A DNA stretch of 64,000 nt from Halobacillus yeomjeoni (GTDB taxonomy: Bacteria; Bacillota; Bacilli; Bacillales; Halobacillaceae). The notes under the pieces are model-generated. The model was given only the letters and a program-made list of their open reading frames with translations. It searched no databases and had not been told where the DNA came from. Shown one piece after another: positions 43,196 through 53,860 of this stretch. Numbering within the stretch: position 1 is the stretch's first letter; the number at the start of each line of letters is the position of its first letter. Where the stretch lies: assembly GCF_020171525.1 (NCBI RefSeq), contig NZ_JAIVAI010000001.1, forward strand, positions 806,001 to 870,000, read 5' to 3'. The position numbers and the translations under genes were made by a program.

Positions 43196-44092
43196 TCAAA
43201 ACACACGTACGGGTTTCACCTTGCCAGCTTTACTCGGATGTGGTTGGTAAATGGCCAATACTTCTCCATTACATTGGACTGTGAAGACATCCGCCTTCAC
43301 ATGTTCCGGCTCATCCAGTACCCGTCCATGCTTGATCAATGGTTTAAGATCTTCATTCACCGTCCATGTCGCCAAGTGGGATAAGCCTTTCGATATAGGA
43401 AGAAGCAGTTGTTCACCGTGCCCTTCATCGACTTTTTGCTGTACCTCGTCGAATGTATAACAATCCGCTCTCTCGATATCAGCGGTCCGTGTTCGGACCA
43501 GTGTATCCATATGTGCAGGGTAGCCTAACGCCTGTCCTATATCTACACAGAGGGTGCGTATATATGTACCTTTAGAGCACACGACCCGGATAGAAAAAGT
43601 TGCTGTGCCCTCTTCATGGTGAACCTCATCACTCAGTAGAGTCAATTCTTTGATCGTCACTTGACGTTCCGGTCGATCCACTTCCAATCCTTCTCTTGCA
43701 TACTCATAAAGTTTTTTTCCTTTCACTTTGACTGCTGAGTACATCGGAGGTACTTGAGTGATTTCCCCTCGGAATCCTTCAAGTATTTGTTCGATTTCCT
43801 CCAGCTGTAAGGAAGGATTTACTTGTTCTGTGGCAAGGACTTCTCCAGTCGCATCTTCTGTTTCTGTGGAAAACCCGAGTTTCACCTTCGCTTCATACAC
43901 TTTATCCGTATCCGTCAGAAATGGAACGATTTTCGTCGCTTTCCCGACACAAAGTGGAAGCACCCCTTCGACATCAGGGTCCAGCGTACCGGTGTGACCG
44001 ATTTTTTTCGTCCTTAACATTCCACGTGCTTTACTGACACAATCGTGGGATGTAAATCCTTTCGGCTTCCATAATGGAAGTATACCATCCAT
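43196..44092 (-). CDS. truB: tRNA pseudouridine-55 synthase
   Basis: This 298-aa enzyme has the catalytic motif IGHTGTLDPD (Asp38) and MYSAVKVKGKKLYEYAREG (about 125-145), with a C-terminal PUA-like tail. It makes the universal pseudouridine of the T-loop in tRNA. The start at 44092 follows GAGGTGGAATTT and gives the family N-terminus MDGILPLWKP; the frame is open 51 codons further but has no support. A hairpin at 44133-44160 separates it from rbfA. Confidence 0.96.
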   Translation of the reverse strand: MDGILPLWKPKGFTSHDCVSKARGMLRTKKIGHTGTLDPDVEGVLPLCVGKATKIVPFLTDTDKVYEAKVKLGFSTETEDATGEVLATEQVNPSLQLEEIEQILEGFRGEITQVPPMYSAVKVKGKKLYEYAREGLEVDRPERQVTIKELTLLSDEVHHEEGTATFSIRVVCSKGTYIRTLCVDIGQALGYPAHMDTLVRTRTADIERADCYTFDEVQQKVDEGHGEQLLLPISKGLSHLATWTVNEDLKPLIKHGRVLDEPEHVKADVFTVQCNGEVLAIYQPHPSKAGKVKPVRVF

Positions 44093-44132
44093 AAATTCCA
44101 CCTCAAACTTCAAGTAAGATTGGATACAGATA

Positions 44133-44160
44133 GAATCCGTGCTCCAATGAGCACGGATTC
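44133..44160 (-). repeat. Perfect hairpin between rbfA and truB without a U-run
   Basis: GAATCCGTGCTC and GAGCACGGATTC pair perfectly over 12 bp with an ATTG loop. The following TATCTGTATCC is not a terminator tail, so mRNA processing or partial attenuation is likelier. Confidence 0.75.
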
Positions 44161-44168
44161 CAAGTCTC

Positions 44169-44519
44169 TTAGCTGTCTGTATCGTTAAGGTCACGAAGGA
44201 TCGTTTCAATGCGGTTCCCTCGTTCGACGGCTTCGTCCACCTCAAACATGATTTCAGGTGTTTTGCGAAGACGAATCCGCTGACCGATTTCTGAACGGAT
44301 GAACCCTTTCGCTTTGGCGAGACCTACCAGGGTATCATGCTTCTGTTTGTCATCTCCTAAGACGGAAATGTACACTTTGGCCTGCTGAAGATCTCCGGTC
44401 ACTTTGACTTCTGTTACCGTAACGAAGCCGACACGTGGATCTTTGATTTTTTTACTGATGATGTCACTCATCTCTTTTTTCATTTGCTCTCCGACACGGT
44501 TAGCACGTAAATCATTCAT
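44169..44519 (-). CDS. rbfA: Ribosome-binding factor A
   Basis: This 116-aa KH-fold protein starts [21 protein letters not shown] and contains [18 protein letters not shown] and [20 protein letters not shown]. It helps mature the 5' end of 16S rRNA and is important in the cold. GAGGTGAAGAAAC precedes the ATG. It follows ylxP and infB as in other Bacillaceae. Confidence 0.96.
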   Translation of the reverse strand: MNDLRANRVGEQMKKEMSDIISKKIKDPRVGFVTVTEVKVTGDLQQAKVYISVLGDDKQKHDTLVGLAKAKGFIRSEIGQRIRLRKTPEIMFEVDEAVERGNRIETILRDLNDTDS

Positions 44520-44546
44520 GTTTCTTCACCTCTTCTAAACAAAACG

Positions 44547-44825
44547 TCACAGCCATTCCAGAACTGTATCAGCACGCTCCAGTTCTGGAAATGAATCGAT
44601 AAAAGAAAGCGTTCTTTGTATCGTTTGTTCAGCTATGACTTTATCACTGGCTACCGTCACTATTCCAATACAAGTACGCTGCCAGAGGTTTTGATAGTCC
44701 AACTCACTGACTGAAACGTTGAAATCGTTTTGGATTCTAGTGATCACTCGTTTTAAAACGGAGCGTTTTTCCTTTAAAGACTGCGCGTCATAGATGATGC
44801 ATTCCACCTCAGCGCTTAAGATCAT
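44547..44825 (-). CDS. ylxP: YlxP, DUF503 family protein
   Basis: This 92-aa protein starts [27 protein letters not shown] and has [16 protein letters not shown], typical of the DUF503 family always found between infB and rbfA. It is probably a ribosome-associated accessory protein of unknown function. Its ATG overlaps the infB stop by 4 nt, so its translation is coupled to IF-2. Confidence 0.92.
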   Translation of the reverse strand: MILSAEVECIIYDAQSLKEKRSVLKRVITRIQNDFNVSVSELDYQNLWQRTCIGIVTVASDKVIAEQTIQRTLSFIDSFPELERADTVLEWL

Positions 44826-46894
44826 GTGCGTTCGACTTCTTGCATTTCATAAGGTTCGATGATGTCTCCGACTTTGATGTCGTTGAAGTTCTTGATTGTA
44901 ATTCCACACTCATATCCTTGCATTACTTCTTTCGCATCATCTTTATAACGTTTCAGTGCATCGATTTCACCTTCATAAATGACGACGCCATCACGGATGA
45001 CACGGATACCGGAATTACGTGTGACTTTTCCTTCTGTTACATAAGAACCAGCGATGGTACCGACTTTAGAAACTTTGAAGATATCACGAACTTCGACTTG
45101 TCCGATGATTTTCTCTTCAAATACAGGATCAAGCATCCCTTTCATAGCCGCTTCGATTTCTTCCATCACTTTATAGATGATGTTGTGCAGACGAATTTCA
45201 ACGTCTTCAGATTCAGCTGCTTTTCTAGCATTCCCGTCTGGACGTACGTTGAAACCGATGATGATTCCATTAGAAGCGGATGCAAGTGTGACGTCGGATT
45301 CTGTGATCGCACCGACACCCGTGTGGATGATTTTCACTTTCACGCCTTCCACGTCGATCTTTTCAAGAGATCCTGCCAATGCTTCGACAGACCCTTGTAC
45401 GTCACCTTTGATGATCAGGTTGATGTCTTTGATGTCGCCTTGTTTGATCTGTTCGAAAAGATCATCCAGGCTTACTTTTGCGTTGGCACTACGGTTCTCT
45501 TCCAGCTGTTTCTGTGCACGAGCTTCACCGACAGAACGAGCTTTCTTCTCATCTTCAAAGACAAGGAAACGATCGCCCGCCTGCGGTACGTTGTTCAGTC
45601 CCGTGATTTCAACCGGCGTAGACGGACCTGCCACTTTGACACGGCGTCCGATATCATTGACCATCGCACGTACACGACCGAATGTATTTCCTACGACCAG
45701 GGAGTCACTGACATTCAGAGTACCGTTCTGTACAAGAAGCGTCGCAACAGGGCCGCGGCCTTTATCAAGCTCAGCCTCAATGACCGTACCGTATGCCGGA
45801 CGGTTCGGATTCGCTTTCAATTCTTCCATTTCAGATACAAGGACGATCATCTCTAGAAGTTCATCGATTCCTTCGCCTTGGACAGCAGACATTTTGACGA
45901 AAATCGTCTCTCCACCGTAATCTTCAGAAATCAATTCATACTCCATCAGTTCCTGCATGACACGGTCAGGGTTCGCCCCTTCTTTGTCCATCTTGTTGAC
46001 AGCAACGATGATCGGAACACCTGCTGCTTTCGCGTGACTGATCGCTTCTTTCGTCTGTGGCATGACGCCATCATCCGCTGCTACGACTAGAATAGCGATG
46101 TCTGTGACCTGAGCACCGCGGGAACGCATGCTTGTGAATGCCGCGTGACCTGGTGTATCCAGGAATGTAATCTTCTTATCATTTTCTTCAATCTGGTAAG
46201 CACCGATGTGCTGGGTGATTCCACCAGCTTCACCCTCTGTAACTTTCGTATCACGGATACGATCGAGCAATGTCGTTTTACCGTGGTCGACGTGACCCAT
46301 GATGGTAACGACTGCCGGGCGCTCCTGCAAGTCTGCTGGATCATCTTCGAAGGTCATGTTTTCAATATCCGTTTCATCAACGATGACTTCTTCTTCTACT
46401 TCAACGCCGAACTCTTCACAGATCAGTTCAATGGAATCTGGGTCCAGGTCTTGGTTTTTCGTAGCCATGACACCAAGGAACATCAATTTCTTGATGATTT
46501 CAGAGGAATCTTTATTCAGCTTTTCAGCAAGTTCGCCGACCGTCAAGCTGCCGGAATAAGTAACTTTTTCCGGTGTCTGTTTTTTGTTCTTTTTCGGCGG
46601 CTGCTGTTGCTGTTGGTTTTGGTTGTTTCTTTGTTTATTTCTGTTGTTCTTTTGATTCGCAGGCTTTTGATTGTTCTTGTTAGAAGACTTCTTCTCATTT
46701 TTAGGTTTGTTATCCTGTTTCTTTTCAGGAGCCTTCTCTTTACCGAATGTCTGGTCCAGCTTCTTCGCTACATCATCATCCAATGTAGACATATGGTTTG
46801 AAACCTCTACATTCATTTCTTTGAGTTGATTGATAACTTGTTTGCTTGTTACTTCGTTCTTTTTGGCATATTCATATACGCGCATTTTACTCAT
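44822..46894 (-). CDS. infB: Translation initiation factor IF-2
   Basis: This 690-aa GTPase has an N-terminal helical IF2-N domain (about 3-50), a Lys/Asn/Gln-rich unstructured stretch (about 52-110, with five Gln in a row), a second IF2-N (about 115-165) and the G domain with G1 GHVDHGKT (200-207), DTPGHAAF and NKMD. C-terminal domains bind initiator tRNA. It places fMet-tRNA on the 30S subunit. The ATG at 46894 follows GGGGGTGAACAT; the longer 734-codon frame would overlap ylxQ and was rejected. Confidence 0.97.
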   Translation of the reverse strand: MSKMRVYEYAKKNEVTSKQVINQLKEMNVEVSNHMSTLDDDVAKKLDQTFGKEKAPEKKQDNKPKNEKKSSNKNNQKPANQKNNRNKQRNNQNQQQQQPPKKNKKQTPEKVTYSGSLTVGELAEKLNKDSSEIIKKLMFLGVMATKNQDLDPDSIELICEEFGVEVEEEVIVDETDIENMTFEDDPADLQERPAVVTIMGHVDHGKTTLLDRIRDTKVTEGEAGGITQHIGAYQIEENDKKITFLDTPGHAAFTSMRSRGAQVTDIAILVVAADDGVMPQTKEAISHAKAAGVPIIVAVNKMDKEGANPDRVMQELMEYELISEDYGGETIFVKMSAVQGEGIDELLEMIVLVSEMEELKANPNRPAYGTVIEAELDKGRGPVATLLVQNGTLNVSDSLVVGNTFGRVRAMVNDIGRRVKVAGPSTPVEITGLNNVPQAGDRFLVFEDEKKARSVGEARAQKQLEENRSANAKVSLDDLFEQIKQGDIKDINLIIKGDVQGSVEALAGSLEKIDVEGVKVKIIHTGVGAITESDVTLASASNGIIIGFNVRPDGNARKAAESEDVEIRLHNIIYKVMEEIEAAMKGMLDPVFEEKIIGQVEVRDIFKVSKVGTIAGSYVTEGKVTRNSGIRVIRDGVVIYEGEIDALKRYKDDAKEVMQGYECGITIKNFNDIKVGDIIEPYEMQEVERT

Positions 46895-46898
46895 ATGT

Positions 46899-47213
46899 TC
46901 ACCCCCGAATAGATTCATCGAGTAGCGATTGCAACTTTTTCGCAAATCCTTGGTCAAGAACTGCGATCGCGACTCTCCCTGCTTTTCCAATGGCGTGTGA
47001 TAATGTTTCTCGATCATCCACCACATAGCAAGGTATATGATAGAAGCTGCACTTATCTGTGAGCTTCTTTTTCGTTTGTTTCCCCGTATCTTCTGCTATG
47101 AGCACGAGCTTTGCTCTGTTTTTTTGGATATCCCGGACGATTGCCTCTTCTCCGAGCGTGCATTTTCCCGCCCGCATCGCAAGTCCGAGCAGATTCAAGT
47201 AGCGTTGGCTCAT
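46899..47213 (-). CDS. ylxQ: YlxQ, L7Ae-like ribosomal/RNA-binding protein
   Basis: This 104-aa protein of the L7Ae/L30e fold (RplGA) has [18 protein letters not shown] near the start and [16 protein letters not shown]. It binds kink-turn RNA. The start overlaps the ylxR stop by 4 nt and infB begins 5 nt after its stop, so all three are translationally linked. Confidence 0.93.
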   Translation of the reverse strand: MSQRYLNLLGLAMRAGKCTLGEEAIVRDIQKNRAKLVLIAEDTGKQTKKKLTDKCSFYHIPCYVVDDRETLSHAIGKAGRVAIAVLDQGFAKKLQSLLDESIRG

Positions 47214-47485
47214 TGTGGCTCGTCCTGGACTTTCTTTTTTAATTGTTCATAAATCTCAGGTTCCACTTGTGCATTCAAATGACGGTTCAAAATGTTTTGC
47301 TTCTCCGCTTGTTCGATGACGTCCAAGTCTTTGGAAAGATAAGCGCCTCGGCCGTTCTTCTTTCCGGAGTCATCTACAAAGACTTCTCCCTCTTTGTTAC
47401 GGACGATTCGTATCAATTGTTTCTTAGGCAGCATTTCCTGTGTCACTACGCATTTGCGCAGTGGTTGTTTTTTAGAACGGGACAA
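47210..47485 (-). CDS. ylxR: YlxR (RnpM), RNase P-modulating RNA-binding protein
   Basis: This 91-aa protein has LRKCVVTQEMLPKKQLIRIV and GRGAYLSKDLDVIEQAEK, the signature of the YlxR family. Recent work in B. subtilis names it RnpM, a modulator of RNase P. It starts with TTG (47483-47485) after AGGAGGGG. It is sandwiched between nusA and ylxQ. Confidence 0.93.
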   Translation of the reverse strand: MSRSKKQPLRKCVVTQEMLPKKQLIRIVRNKEGEVFVDDSGKKNGRGAYLSKDLDVIEQAEKQNILNRHLNAQVEPEIYEQLKKKVQDEPQ

Positions 47486-47497
47486 TTGGACCCCTCC

Positions 47498-48604
47498 TTA
47501 CTCTTCAGACCATTCTTCTTCAGTTTCAAAATCGTCTTCTACTGCTGCGTCTTCACTTAACAAACCTTGCTCTCGAGCTTCACTTTCACTCTTGATATCA
47601 ATCTTCCAGCCTGTCAGTTTCGCAGCAAGACGAGCATTTTGTCCCCGTTTACCAATGGCCAGCGACAGTTGATAATCCGGTACAATGACTGTCGTCGCTT
47701 TCTCTTCTTCGTCCACCAGTACTTCAACGACTTTGGACGGGCTCAGAGCATTGGATACATATTCGACCGGATCTTCAGAGAATTGAACGATATCGATCTT
47801 TTCACCTTTCAATTCGTTGACGATCGCTTGTACCCTTTGTCCACGCTGTCCTACACAAGAACCGACCGGATCGATTTCCTGATCTTCTGCATAAACGGAA
47901 ATCTTCGAACGGTCACCAGCTTCACGGGCAACGGACATCACTTCTACTGTTCCATCGTAAATCTCTGGTACTTCCATTTCGAATAGACGCTTAAGCAGTC
48001 CTGGATGTGTACGTGACACGTAAATATGAGGTCCTTTGTTGCTGTTTTCCACTTTTGTGACAAAAACTTTCAAACGGTCATGGACTTCATAGGTTTCCGT
48101 CGGCATTTGTTCGCCCTCAGGAAGTCTTGCTTCAATTTTACCTAGATTCACATAAACGAAGCGTGGGTCTTTTCGTTGGATGATCCCAGTCATGACGTCT
48201 TCTTCACGATCCACATACTCCCCATAAATGATGCCGCGCTCTGCTTCACGTACACGTTGAGTAACGACCTGTTTTGCGGCTTGAGCTGCAATGCGGCCAA
48301 AATCCATCGGTGTAACCTCAACTTCGATTACATCCTCGACTTCATAGTTAGGATCGATTTCCTTCGCATTTTCAAGGGAAATTTCCTGCTGCGGGTCCAT
48401 GACCTCTTCAACAATGTCTTTCCTTGCGAAGACTTTCATTGTTCCTTCTTCTTCATTGATATCCACGCGTACATTCGTCGCAGAATTGAAGTTTTTCTTA
48501 TAAGCACTGATCAACGCTGCTTCAAGCGCCTCCAGCAATAGGTTCTTGTCGATGCCTTTTTCCTTTTCCAAATAATTCATGGCATCAAATAGTTCACTAC
48601 TCAA
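47498..48604 (-). CDS. nusA: Transcription termination/antitermination factor NusA
   Basis: This 368-aa protein has an N-terminal RNA-polymerase-binding domain, an S1 domain (about 135-200) and two KH domains (for example CVGQRGQRVQAIVNEL and AIGKRGQNARLAAKLTGWKID). It ends in an acidic tail. The TTG at 48602-48604 (MSSELFDAMNYLEKEKGI) matches the B. subtilis NusA start and follows GGGGGAG; the open frame further upstream overlaps rimP and was rejected. Confidence 0.96.
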   Translation of the reverse strand: MSSELFDAMNYLEKEKGIDKNLLLEALEAALISAYKKNFNSATNVRVDINEEEGTMKVFARKDIVEEVMDPQQEISLENAKEIDPNYEVEDVIEVEVTPMDFGRIAAQAAKQVVTQRVREAERGIIYGEYVDREEDVMTGIIQRKDPRFVYVNLGKIEARLPEGEQMPTETYEVHDRLKVFVTKVENSNKGPHIYVSRTHPGLLKRLFEMEVPEIYDGTVEVMSVAREAGDRSKISVYAEDQEIDPVGSCVGQRGQRVQAIVNELKGEKIDIVQFSEDPVEYVSNALSPSKVVEVLVDEEEKATTVIVPDYQLSLAIGKRGQNARLAAKLTGWKIDIKSESEAREQGLLSEDAAVEDDFETEEEWSEE

Positions 48605-48617
48605 CAGTTTCTCCCCC

Positions 48618-49091
48618 TTAATTGAACGTAACAGCCAAGTTCGCCTTCGCGATTTTTTCGAACGGAACTTCAAGCTGTTTTTTACGTGTTTTGATTCGAA
48701 TTTCAACGACGGCTGTTTCATTTTCAAAAGAAACGAGCGTACCTTCGAATTCTTTTTCCCCATCAATCGGCTCATATAGTTTCATATAAACATGTTCGCC
48801 GACATATTTCTCAAAGTCTTTTTGTGTCTTCAATGGACGCTCGGCTCCCGGTGAGGAGACATCCAAGAAATAGGCCATATCAATGGGATCTTCCTCATCG
48901 AGCTTCTCGCTCAATTTTTCGTTGACGATCCCGCACTCTTCGATATCCACACCGCCTGGTTTATCGATGAATACACGCAGAAACCAGTCCTGGCCCTCTT
49001 TTTTATATTCGATATCAACGAGTTCTAAATTCATTTCATCTAAAATAGGTTGAACCAGCTTTTCTGTGACGGATGTGACATGATTGCTCAT
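48618..49091 (-). CDS. rimP: Ribosome maturation factor RimP (YlxS)
   Basis: This 157-aa protein is the first gene of the rimP-nusA-ylxR-ylxQ-infB operon. It has [22 protein letters not shown] and [14 protein letters not shown], as in RimP, which helps build the 30S subunit. The ATG at 49089-49091 has GGAGGGAAAGAGC upstream; 11 further codons are open without support. Confidence 0.95.
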   Translation of the reverse strand: MSNHVTSVTEKLVQPILDEMNLELVDIEYKKEGQDWFLRVFIDKPGGVDIEECGIVNEKLSEKLDEEDPIDMAYFLDVSSPGAERPLKTQKDFEKYVGEHVYMKLYEPIDGEKEFEGTLVSFENETAVVEIRIKTRKKQLEVPFEKIAKANLAVTFN

Positions 49092-49216
49092 GCTCTTTCC
49101 CTCCTTTTTTACGATTTTCTCCAATTAATCGCGATTTTAATACGATATCCACTTGTTCATCTTGTCGTTAAGTATGGATCAAAGGAAAAAGATGGGCCCG
49201 ATAGATGTCCACGGAA

Positions 49217-49244
49217 AACCGCTATGACAAGAATCATAGCGGTT
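49217..49244 (-). repeat. Perfect hairpin upstream of rimP
   Basis: AACCGCTATGA / TCATAGCGGTT, 11 bp, with a 6-nt loop, then TTTTCC on the minus strand. It is one of three hairpins filling the 381-nt polC-rimP gap (49092-49472), where I see no ORF. It could terminate polC transcription weakly. Confidence 0.7.
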
Positions 49245-49313
49245 CGGTCGCGCGGCCACTCCGGCCCTTATCAATCAAATCTTTCCTGACTAACATCAGC
49301 GCTGAATATAGAC

Positions 49314-49339
49314 GAAAGAGTGGGTTGCCCCACTCTTTC
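49314..49339 (-). repeat. Perfect hairpin in the polC-rimP gap
   Basis: GAAAGAGTGGG / CCCACTCTTTC, 11 bp, with a GCAA tetraloop. There is no U-run after it. Confidence 0.75.
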
Positions 49340-49408
49340 GGTCCGTTCCTATCGCTCTTGTCACCATAAAAAATATACCATAGTTGCTTATTTTATGCAA
49401 CTGACAAA

Positions 49409-49451
49409 GGGAGGCGCTGAATCACTCCAGCATCAGCCCCCTCTTTTTTAG
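49409..49451 (-). terminator. Possible terminator of polC
   Basis: GAGGGGGCTGA pairs with TCAGCGCCTCCC (with a bulge) around a 12-nt loop 21 nt after the polC stop. On the minus strand only CCCTTTG follows; the T-run is on the other side. Activity is therefore uncertain. Confidence 0.5.
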
Positions 49452-49472
49452 CTTGTCAGGTTGTATCTATGA

Positions 49473-52400
49473 TCAGAAAAGGGAAAGTTGGTTTTCATCC
49501 GGCATGCCTTCGAGACAGCCGAAGTCATCCAGATATTCAAGCACTGTCTTCGAGATCCGGCTTCGTTCACGTAAGTCCTGCTTCGAGAGGAATTCCCCTT
49601 CTTCCCTTGCATTCACGATGTTGATGGCGGCATTCGTTCCGAGGCCGTCGACCGCGTTGAATGGAGGAATCAGTTCGTTTCCATCTACGATGAAGTTCGT
49701 AGCGCTCGACCGGTAAAGGTCCACGTTTTTGAATCCATAGCCTCGTTGACACATTTCCAGAGAGAGCTCAAGCACAGTCATCAAGTTCTTCTCTTTTGGT
49801 GTGGCGTCGAGTCCCTTGGCCTGTATTTCCTCAATACGCTTTCGGATGGCATCTGCGCCTTTGACCATCGTATCCAGTTCAAAGTCGCTTGCACGTACCG
49901 TAAAGTATGCGGCATAGAAATAGATCGGATAATGTACTTTGAAGTAAGCGATTCTAACAGCCATCAGTACATAGGCTGCCGCGTGTGCTTTCGGGAACAT
50001 GTACTTGATTTTTTTACAAGAATCAATGTACCAGTCCGGGACGCCGTGCTTCTTCATTTCCTCGATCCATTCATCCTGCAGGCCACGCCCTTTACGGACG
50101 AATTCCATGATTTTGAAGGCAAGGGAAGGTTCAAGACCTTTATGAAGCAGATAGACCATGATGTCATCACGACACCCGATTACTTCGGGGAGTGTACATA
50201 TGCCGTCATTGATCAGCTGATCCGCGTTTCCGAGCCATACGTCAGTCCCGTGGGACAGGCCGGAAATGATGACAAGTTCAGCGAATGTACTCGGTTTGGT
50301 ATCCTCAAGCATCTGCCTTACGAATCGTGTACCGAACTCAGGGACCCCGAGTGTTCCGGTTTTACACAAAATTTGGTCTGCTGTCACTCCTAAAGCTTCA
50401 GGACCACTGAAAATCTTCATGACTTCCGGGTCATCGACCGGTATTTCTTTTTGGTCGATTCCGCTCAAATCCTGAAGCATACGGATCATCGTCGGATCAT
50501 CGTGTCCGAGGATATCGAGCTTCAGTAAGTTATCATGGATGGAATGGAAATCAAAGTGAGTCGTCCGCCACTCTGACTTCGTATCATCTGCCGGGAATTG
50601 AATAGGAGAAAAGTCGAAGATCTCCATATCATCCGGCACTACGATGATACCACCCGGGTGCTGACCAGTCGTCCGCTTGACGCCCGTACAACCTTGTACG
50701 AGACGGTCGACTTCTGCGTTTTTATATTGGATCTGGTGGTCACCAGCATATCCTTTTACATATCCATAAGCGGTCTTCTCAGCAATCGTACCGATCGTAC
50801 CCGCACGGAAGACGTTATCTTCACCGAACAGTTCTTTCGTGTAATTGTGGGCACGAGGCTGGTATTCCCCTGAGAAGTTCAAATCGATATCGGGAACCTT
50901 ATCCCCTTTGAAACCAAGGAAGGTTTCGAAAGGAATGTCCTGACCATCTTTTTTCATCGGCGTCTCGCATTTCGGACAGGCTTTTTCCGGAAGATCAAAA
51001 CCACTACCGACGGAGCCGTCATTGAAAAACTCGTGGTACTGACAGGAAGGACACACGTAATGTGGCGGCAGCGGGTTCACCTCTGTAATGTCCGTCATCG
51101 TCGCAACGAAAGATGAACCGACAGAACCACGGGAACCTACAAGATAGCCGTCTTCCAGTGACTTGGTCACGAGTTTTTGTGAAATCAGATAAATGACGGC
51201 GAAACCGTGTCCGATGATACTGGCCAGCTCTTTCTCCAAACGTTTTTCTACAAGTTCAGGAAGCGGAGCACCATAGATGCTTTCTGCTTTCCTGTAACTC
51301 ATCTCACGAATCTCCTGGTCGGCTCCTTCGATATTCGGAGTGAAAAGATCTTCTTTGACAGGTGTGACTTCGCCGATGCGGGATTTGATCTCATGGGTGT
51401 TCGTCACGACCAACTCTTTCGCCTTTTCTTTCCCCAGGAAACTCAATTCTTCGATCATTTCATTCGTCGTCTTGAAATGGACGTCAGGCAGCGTCTGGCG
51501 ATTCAAAGGATTTCCGTTTTGAGAGGAAATCAAAATCTGGCGGTATTGACGTTCATGGGGATCCACGTAGTGGGCGTTCCCTGTAGCCACCACCGTCTTT
51601 CCTAAACGCTCTCCCATCGCCACAAGTCGTTTCAGAATATCATAAATCTGTGCTTCATTCTGGACCAGGTCTTTTTCAATCAAGTGCTTATAGTTGCCCG
51701 GGGGCTGTATTTCAATATAATCGTAAAAGTCCGCCGTTTTTTCAGCTTCTTCTTCTGATTTCTGCATCATCGTCTCGAACACTTCGCCCTTGTCACAGCC
51801 GCTTCCGACCAGAATGCCTTCTCGAAGCTTGGAAAGGCGGGAGCGTGGGATCCGGGGAACCCGGTAAAAGTAATTCACATGCGATTCCGACACAAGACGG
51901 TACATGTTTTTCAACCCCGTACTGTTCGTCGCAAGCAATGTACAGTGGGAAGGTCGTGAACGTTGATACGCTTTCCCTTCTCCCATGTAATCATTCAAAT
52001 TCTTGTGATTGGTGATTCCGCGTTCAATCGCCTTCTTCAACAATTTCCAAAGAAGATAACCGGTCGCTTCAGCGTCATAAATCGCCCGGTGGTGCTGGGT
52101 AAGTTCGATATCGAACTTCTTACAAAGGGTGTTCAAACGGTGGTTTTTCAATTCGGGTACAAGCAGACGTGCGAGTTCCAGTGTATCGATGACTGGGTTT
52201 TTCGACTTTTCATAATCGATGGCCTGAAACCCGGCGTTCAAGAAACCCATATCGAAACTGGCGTTGTGGGCAACGAGAATATCGTTTTCCATCCATTTAT
52301 GGAAGTCTTTCAACACATCTTCGATTTCCGGTGCATCCCTCACCATGTCATCCGTAATTCCGGTCAAGTCCACAGTCGTCTGGGAAAGTGGCTGGTGAGG

Positions 52401-53765
52401 ATTGGCAAACGATTCGAAGCGGTCGATGATTTCGCCGCCCTGAACCTTGACGGCTGCAAGCTCAATGATCTTGTCATAAACTGCTGAAAGTCCGGTTGTC
52501 TCAACGTCAAACACGACGTACGTGTCGGATTCGAGGTCACGATCCTGTTCTTCATAAGCGATGGGTACGCCATCATCGACAAGGTTGGCTTCCATGCCGT
52601 ATATGATTTGGATTCCGTTTTTTTCACCGGCTGAATGTGCTTCAGGATACGCCTGCACGACAGCGTGGTCCGTAATGGCGATGGCCTCATGTCCCCACTC
52701 CGCGGCTTTACTTATCAGACGTGAAGGGGCAACGGGTGCATCCATTTGACTCATTGTGGTATGGGCATGCAGCTCGATCCGCTTCTCCCCTTCAGGAGCA
52801 TCATCTTTTCTGAGATTCGGTTTGAATTCATTGATATCATTCGCCATCATCGTCAGTTCATGAGTGAAGTTATCGGTCTGGATCGTTCCACGTGCTTTGA
52901 TCCACATCCCTTTTTGAATTTGTTTGAACATCTCTGCATGATCGTCTCCGCGGGAAAACATCTTGATGGAGAAGGAATCCGTGTAATCGGTCGCTTTAAG
53001 CAGCAGCAAGTGCCTGCCAGAGCGCAGTTCTTTCACTTCGACATCAAAAACGTAACCTTGGACGATTTTCCGGCGTTCTTCTTCCTGGATGTTTTCCATC
53101 GGTTCTGCATCCTCTTGGATCTTATAACCGATTTCCACCGGACCTTTCGGCTTGTCATCGCCTTTATCTTTGGCACGTTCTTCCTGCTCTTTCACAGCTT
53201 GCTGGACGAGAATTTTATCTTCTTTCTGACGTTCTTCCTGGAACTTCTTGATTTGTTCCTGCTCTTCCTTCACTTCTGTCGAAAGCATCAATGGAGGAAG
53301 TCCGCAGCTTAGACAAAAGTTCTGCAGTGGCTGTTCCAGCTTTTTCTTGACCGCATGACTCTCAGCTAAGTTTCTACAAGTTAACATAATCTTATTTCCG
53401 GTAACTTCAGGTTTCTGCTCCATCAATAGATCTTTGTAGCTCGGAGTCAAATTGGTCATCGTTTTGATGAAGCCCTGCCAGTATTCGATGATATCCTGAG
53501 CATCGACTTCTTTGTTCTCCGTTTCTATCGTCCAGTGCACTTCTGCAATGGAACGGAACGTGCTTTTGAGCTTTGCAGAAAATAACTCATAGACGGAGGG
53601 TGGCAGAGGCTTCGGCATCCAAAAATGGAAGTGCCACTCCTTCTTTTCACGATAGACCACCAATTTTTTCATTGTACTTTCTTTGAAATGAGGTTCAATC
53701 AGATCATGTGGGAATTGGATTTGCTCCAATAAATAATGCATTTTTTCCTGATTGCTGACACCCAA
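49473..53765 (-). CDS. polC: DNA polymerase III alpha subunit, PolC type
   Basis: This 1430-aa Gram-positive replicative polymerase has an N-terminal domain and an OB fold (about 230-315). A PHP half with ELHAHT (about 331-336) is interrupted by a DnaQ-like 3'-5' exonuclease with DVETTG (about 420-425) and later HNASFDMGF. Zinc-binding CPSC and CPKC pairs and the catalytic [12 protein letters not shown] (around 960) follow. The finger/duplex-binding region closes the protein. The TTG at 53763-53765 lies after AGGAGG with 7-nt spacing. An ATG 14 codons earlier overlaps the ribosome-binding site and was not used. Confidence 0.97.
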   Translation of the reverse strand: MGVSNQEKMHYLLEQIQFPHDLIEPHFKESTMKKLVVYREKKEWHFHFWMPKPLPPSVYELFSAKLKSTFRSIAEVHWTIETENKEVDAQDIIEYWQGFIKTMTNLTPSYKDLLMEQKPEVTGNKIMLTCRNLAESHAVKKKLEQPLQNFCLSCGLPPLMLSTEVKEEQEQIKKFQEERQKEDKILVQQAVKEQEERAKDKGDDKPKGPVEIGYKIQEDAEPMENIQEEERRKIVQGYVFDVEVKELRSGRHLLLLKATDYTDSFSIKMFSRGDDHAEMFKQIQKGMWIKARGTIQTDNFTHELTMMANDINEFKPNLRKDDAPEGEKRIELHAHTTMSQMDAPVAPSRLISKAAEWGHEAIAITDHAVVQAYPEAHSAGEKNGIQIIYGMEANLVDDGVPIAYEEQDRDLESDTYVVFDVETTGLSAVYDKIIELAAVKVQGGEIIDRFESFANPHQPLSQTTVDLTGITDDMVRDAPEIEDVLKDFHKWMENDILVAHNASFDMGFLNAGFQAIDYEKSKNPVIDTLELARLLVPELKNHRLNTLCKKFDIELTQHHRAIYDAEATGYLLWKLLKKAIERGITNHKNLNDYMGEGKAYQRSRPSHCTLLATNSTGLKNMYRLVSESHVNYFYRVPRIPRSRLSKLREGILVGSGCDKGEVFETMMQKSEEEAEKTADFYDYIEIQPPGNYKHLIEKDLVQNEAQIYDILKRLVAMGERLGKTVVATGNAHYVDPHERQYRQILISSQNGNPLNRQTLPDVHFKTTNEMIEELSFLGKEKAKELVVTNTHEIKSRIGEVTPVKEDLFTPNIEGADQEIREMSYRKAESIYGAPLPELVEKRLEKELASIIGHGFAVIYLISQKLVTKSLEDGYLVGSRGSVGSSFVATMTDITEVNPLPPHYVCPSCQYHEFFNDGSVGSGFDLPEKACPKCETPMKKDGQDIPFETFLGFKGDKVPDIDLNFSGEYQPRAHNYTKELFGEDNVFRAGTIGTIAEKTAYGYVKGYAGDHQIQYKNAEVDRLVQGCTGVKRTTGQHPGGIIVVPDDMEIFDFSPIQFPADDTKSEWRTTHFDFHSIHDNLLKLDILGHDDPTMIRMLQDLSGIDQKEIPVDDPEVMKIFSGPEALGVTADQILCKTGTLGVPEFGTRFVRQMLEDTKPSTFAELVIISGLSHGTDVWLGNADQLINDGICTLPEVIGCRDDIMVYLLHKGLEPSLAFKIMEFVRKGRGLQDEWIEEMKKHGVPDWYIDSCKKIKYMFPKAHAAAYVLMAVRIAYFKVHYPIYFYAAYFTVRASDFELDTMVKGADAIRKRIEEIQAKGLDATPKEKNLMTVLELSLEMCQRGYGFKNVDLYRSSATNFIVDGNELIPPFNAVDGLGTNAAINIVNAREEGEFLSKQDLRERSRISKTVLEYLDDFGCLEGMPDENQLSLF

Positions 53766-53811
53766 TGTGATTCCTCCTCCCGTTTCCCCTGTTTCAATTC
53801 CGCTCATGAGT

Positions 53812-53844
53812 ATACCCTTGCTCCTAGTTAACCAGCAAGGGTAT
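53812..53844 (-). repeat. Hairpin between proS and polC
   Basis: ATACCCTTGCT / AGCAAGGGTAT, 11 bp perfect, with an 11-nt loop. It sits between the proS stop and the polC ribosome-binding site and has no U-run. Confidence 0.7.
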
Positions 53845-53860
53845 CCATTCGGGACTTATT

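Noticed and set aside
46895-47026. 44-residue N-terminal extension of IF-2
   Set aside because: It overlaps the ylxQ coding sequence, while a good GGGGGTG site precedes the ATG at 46894.
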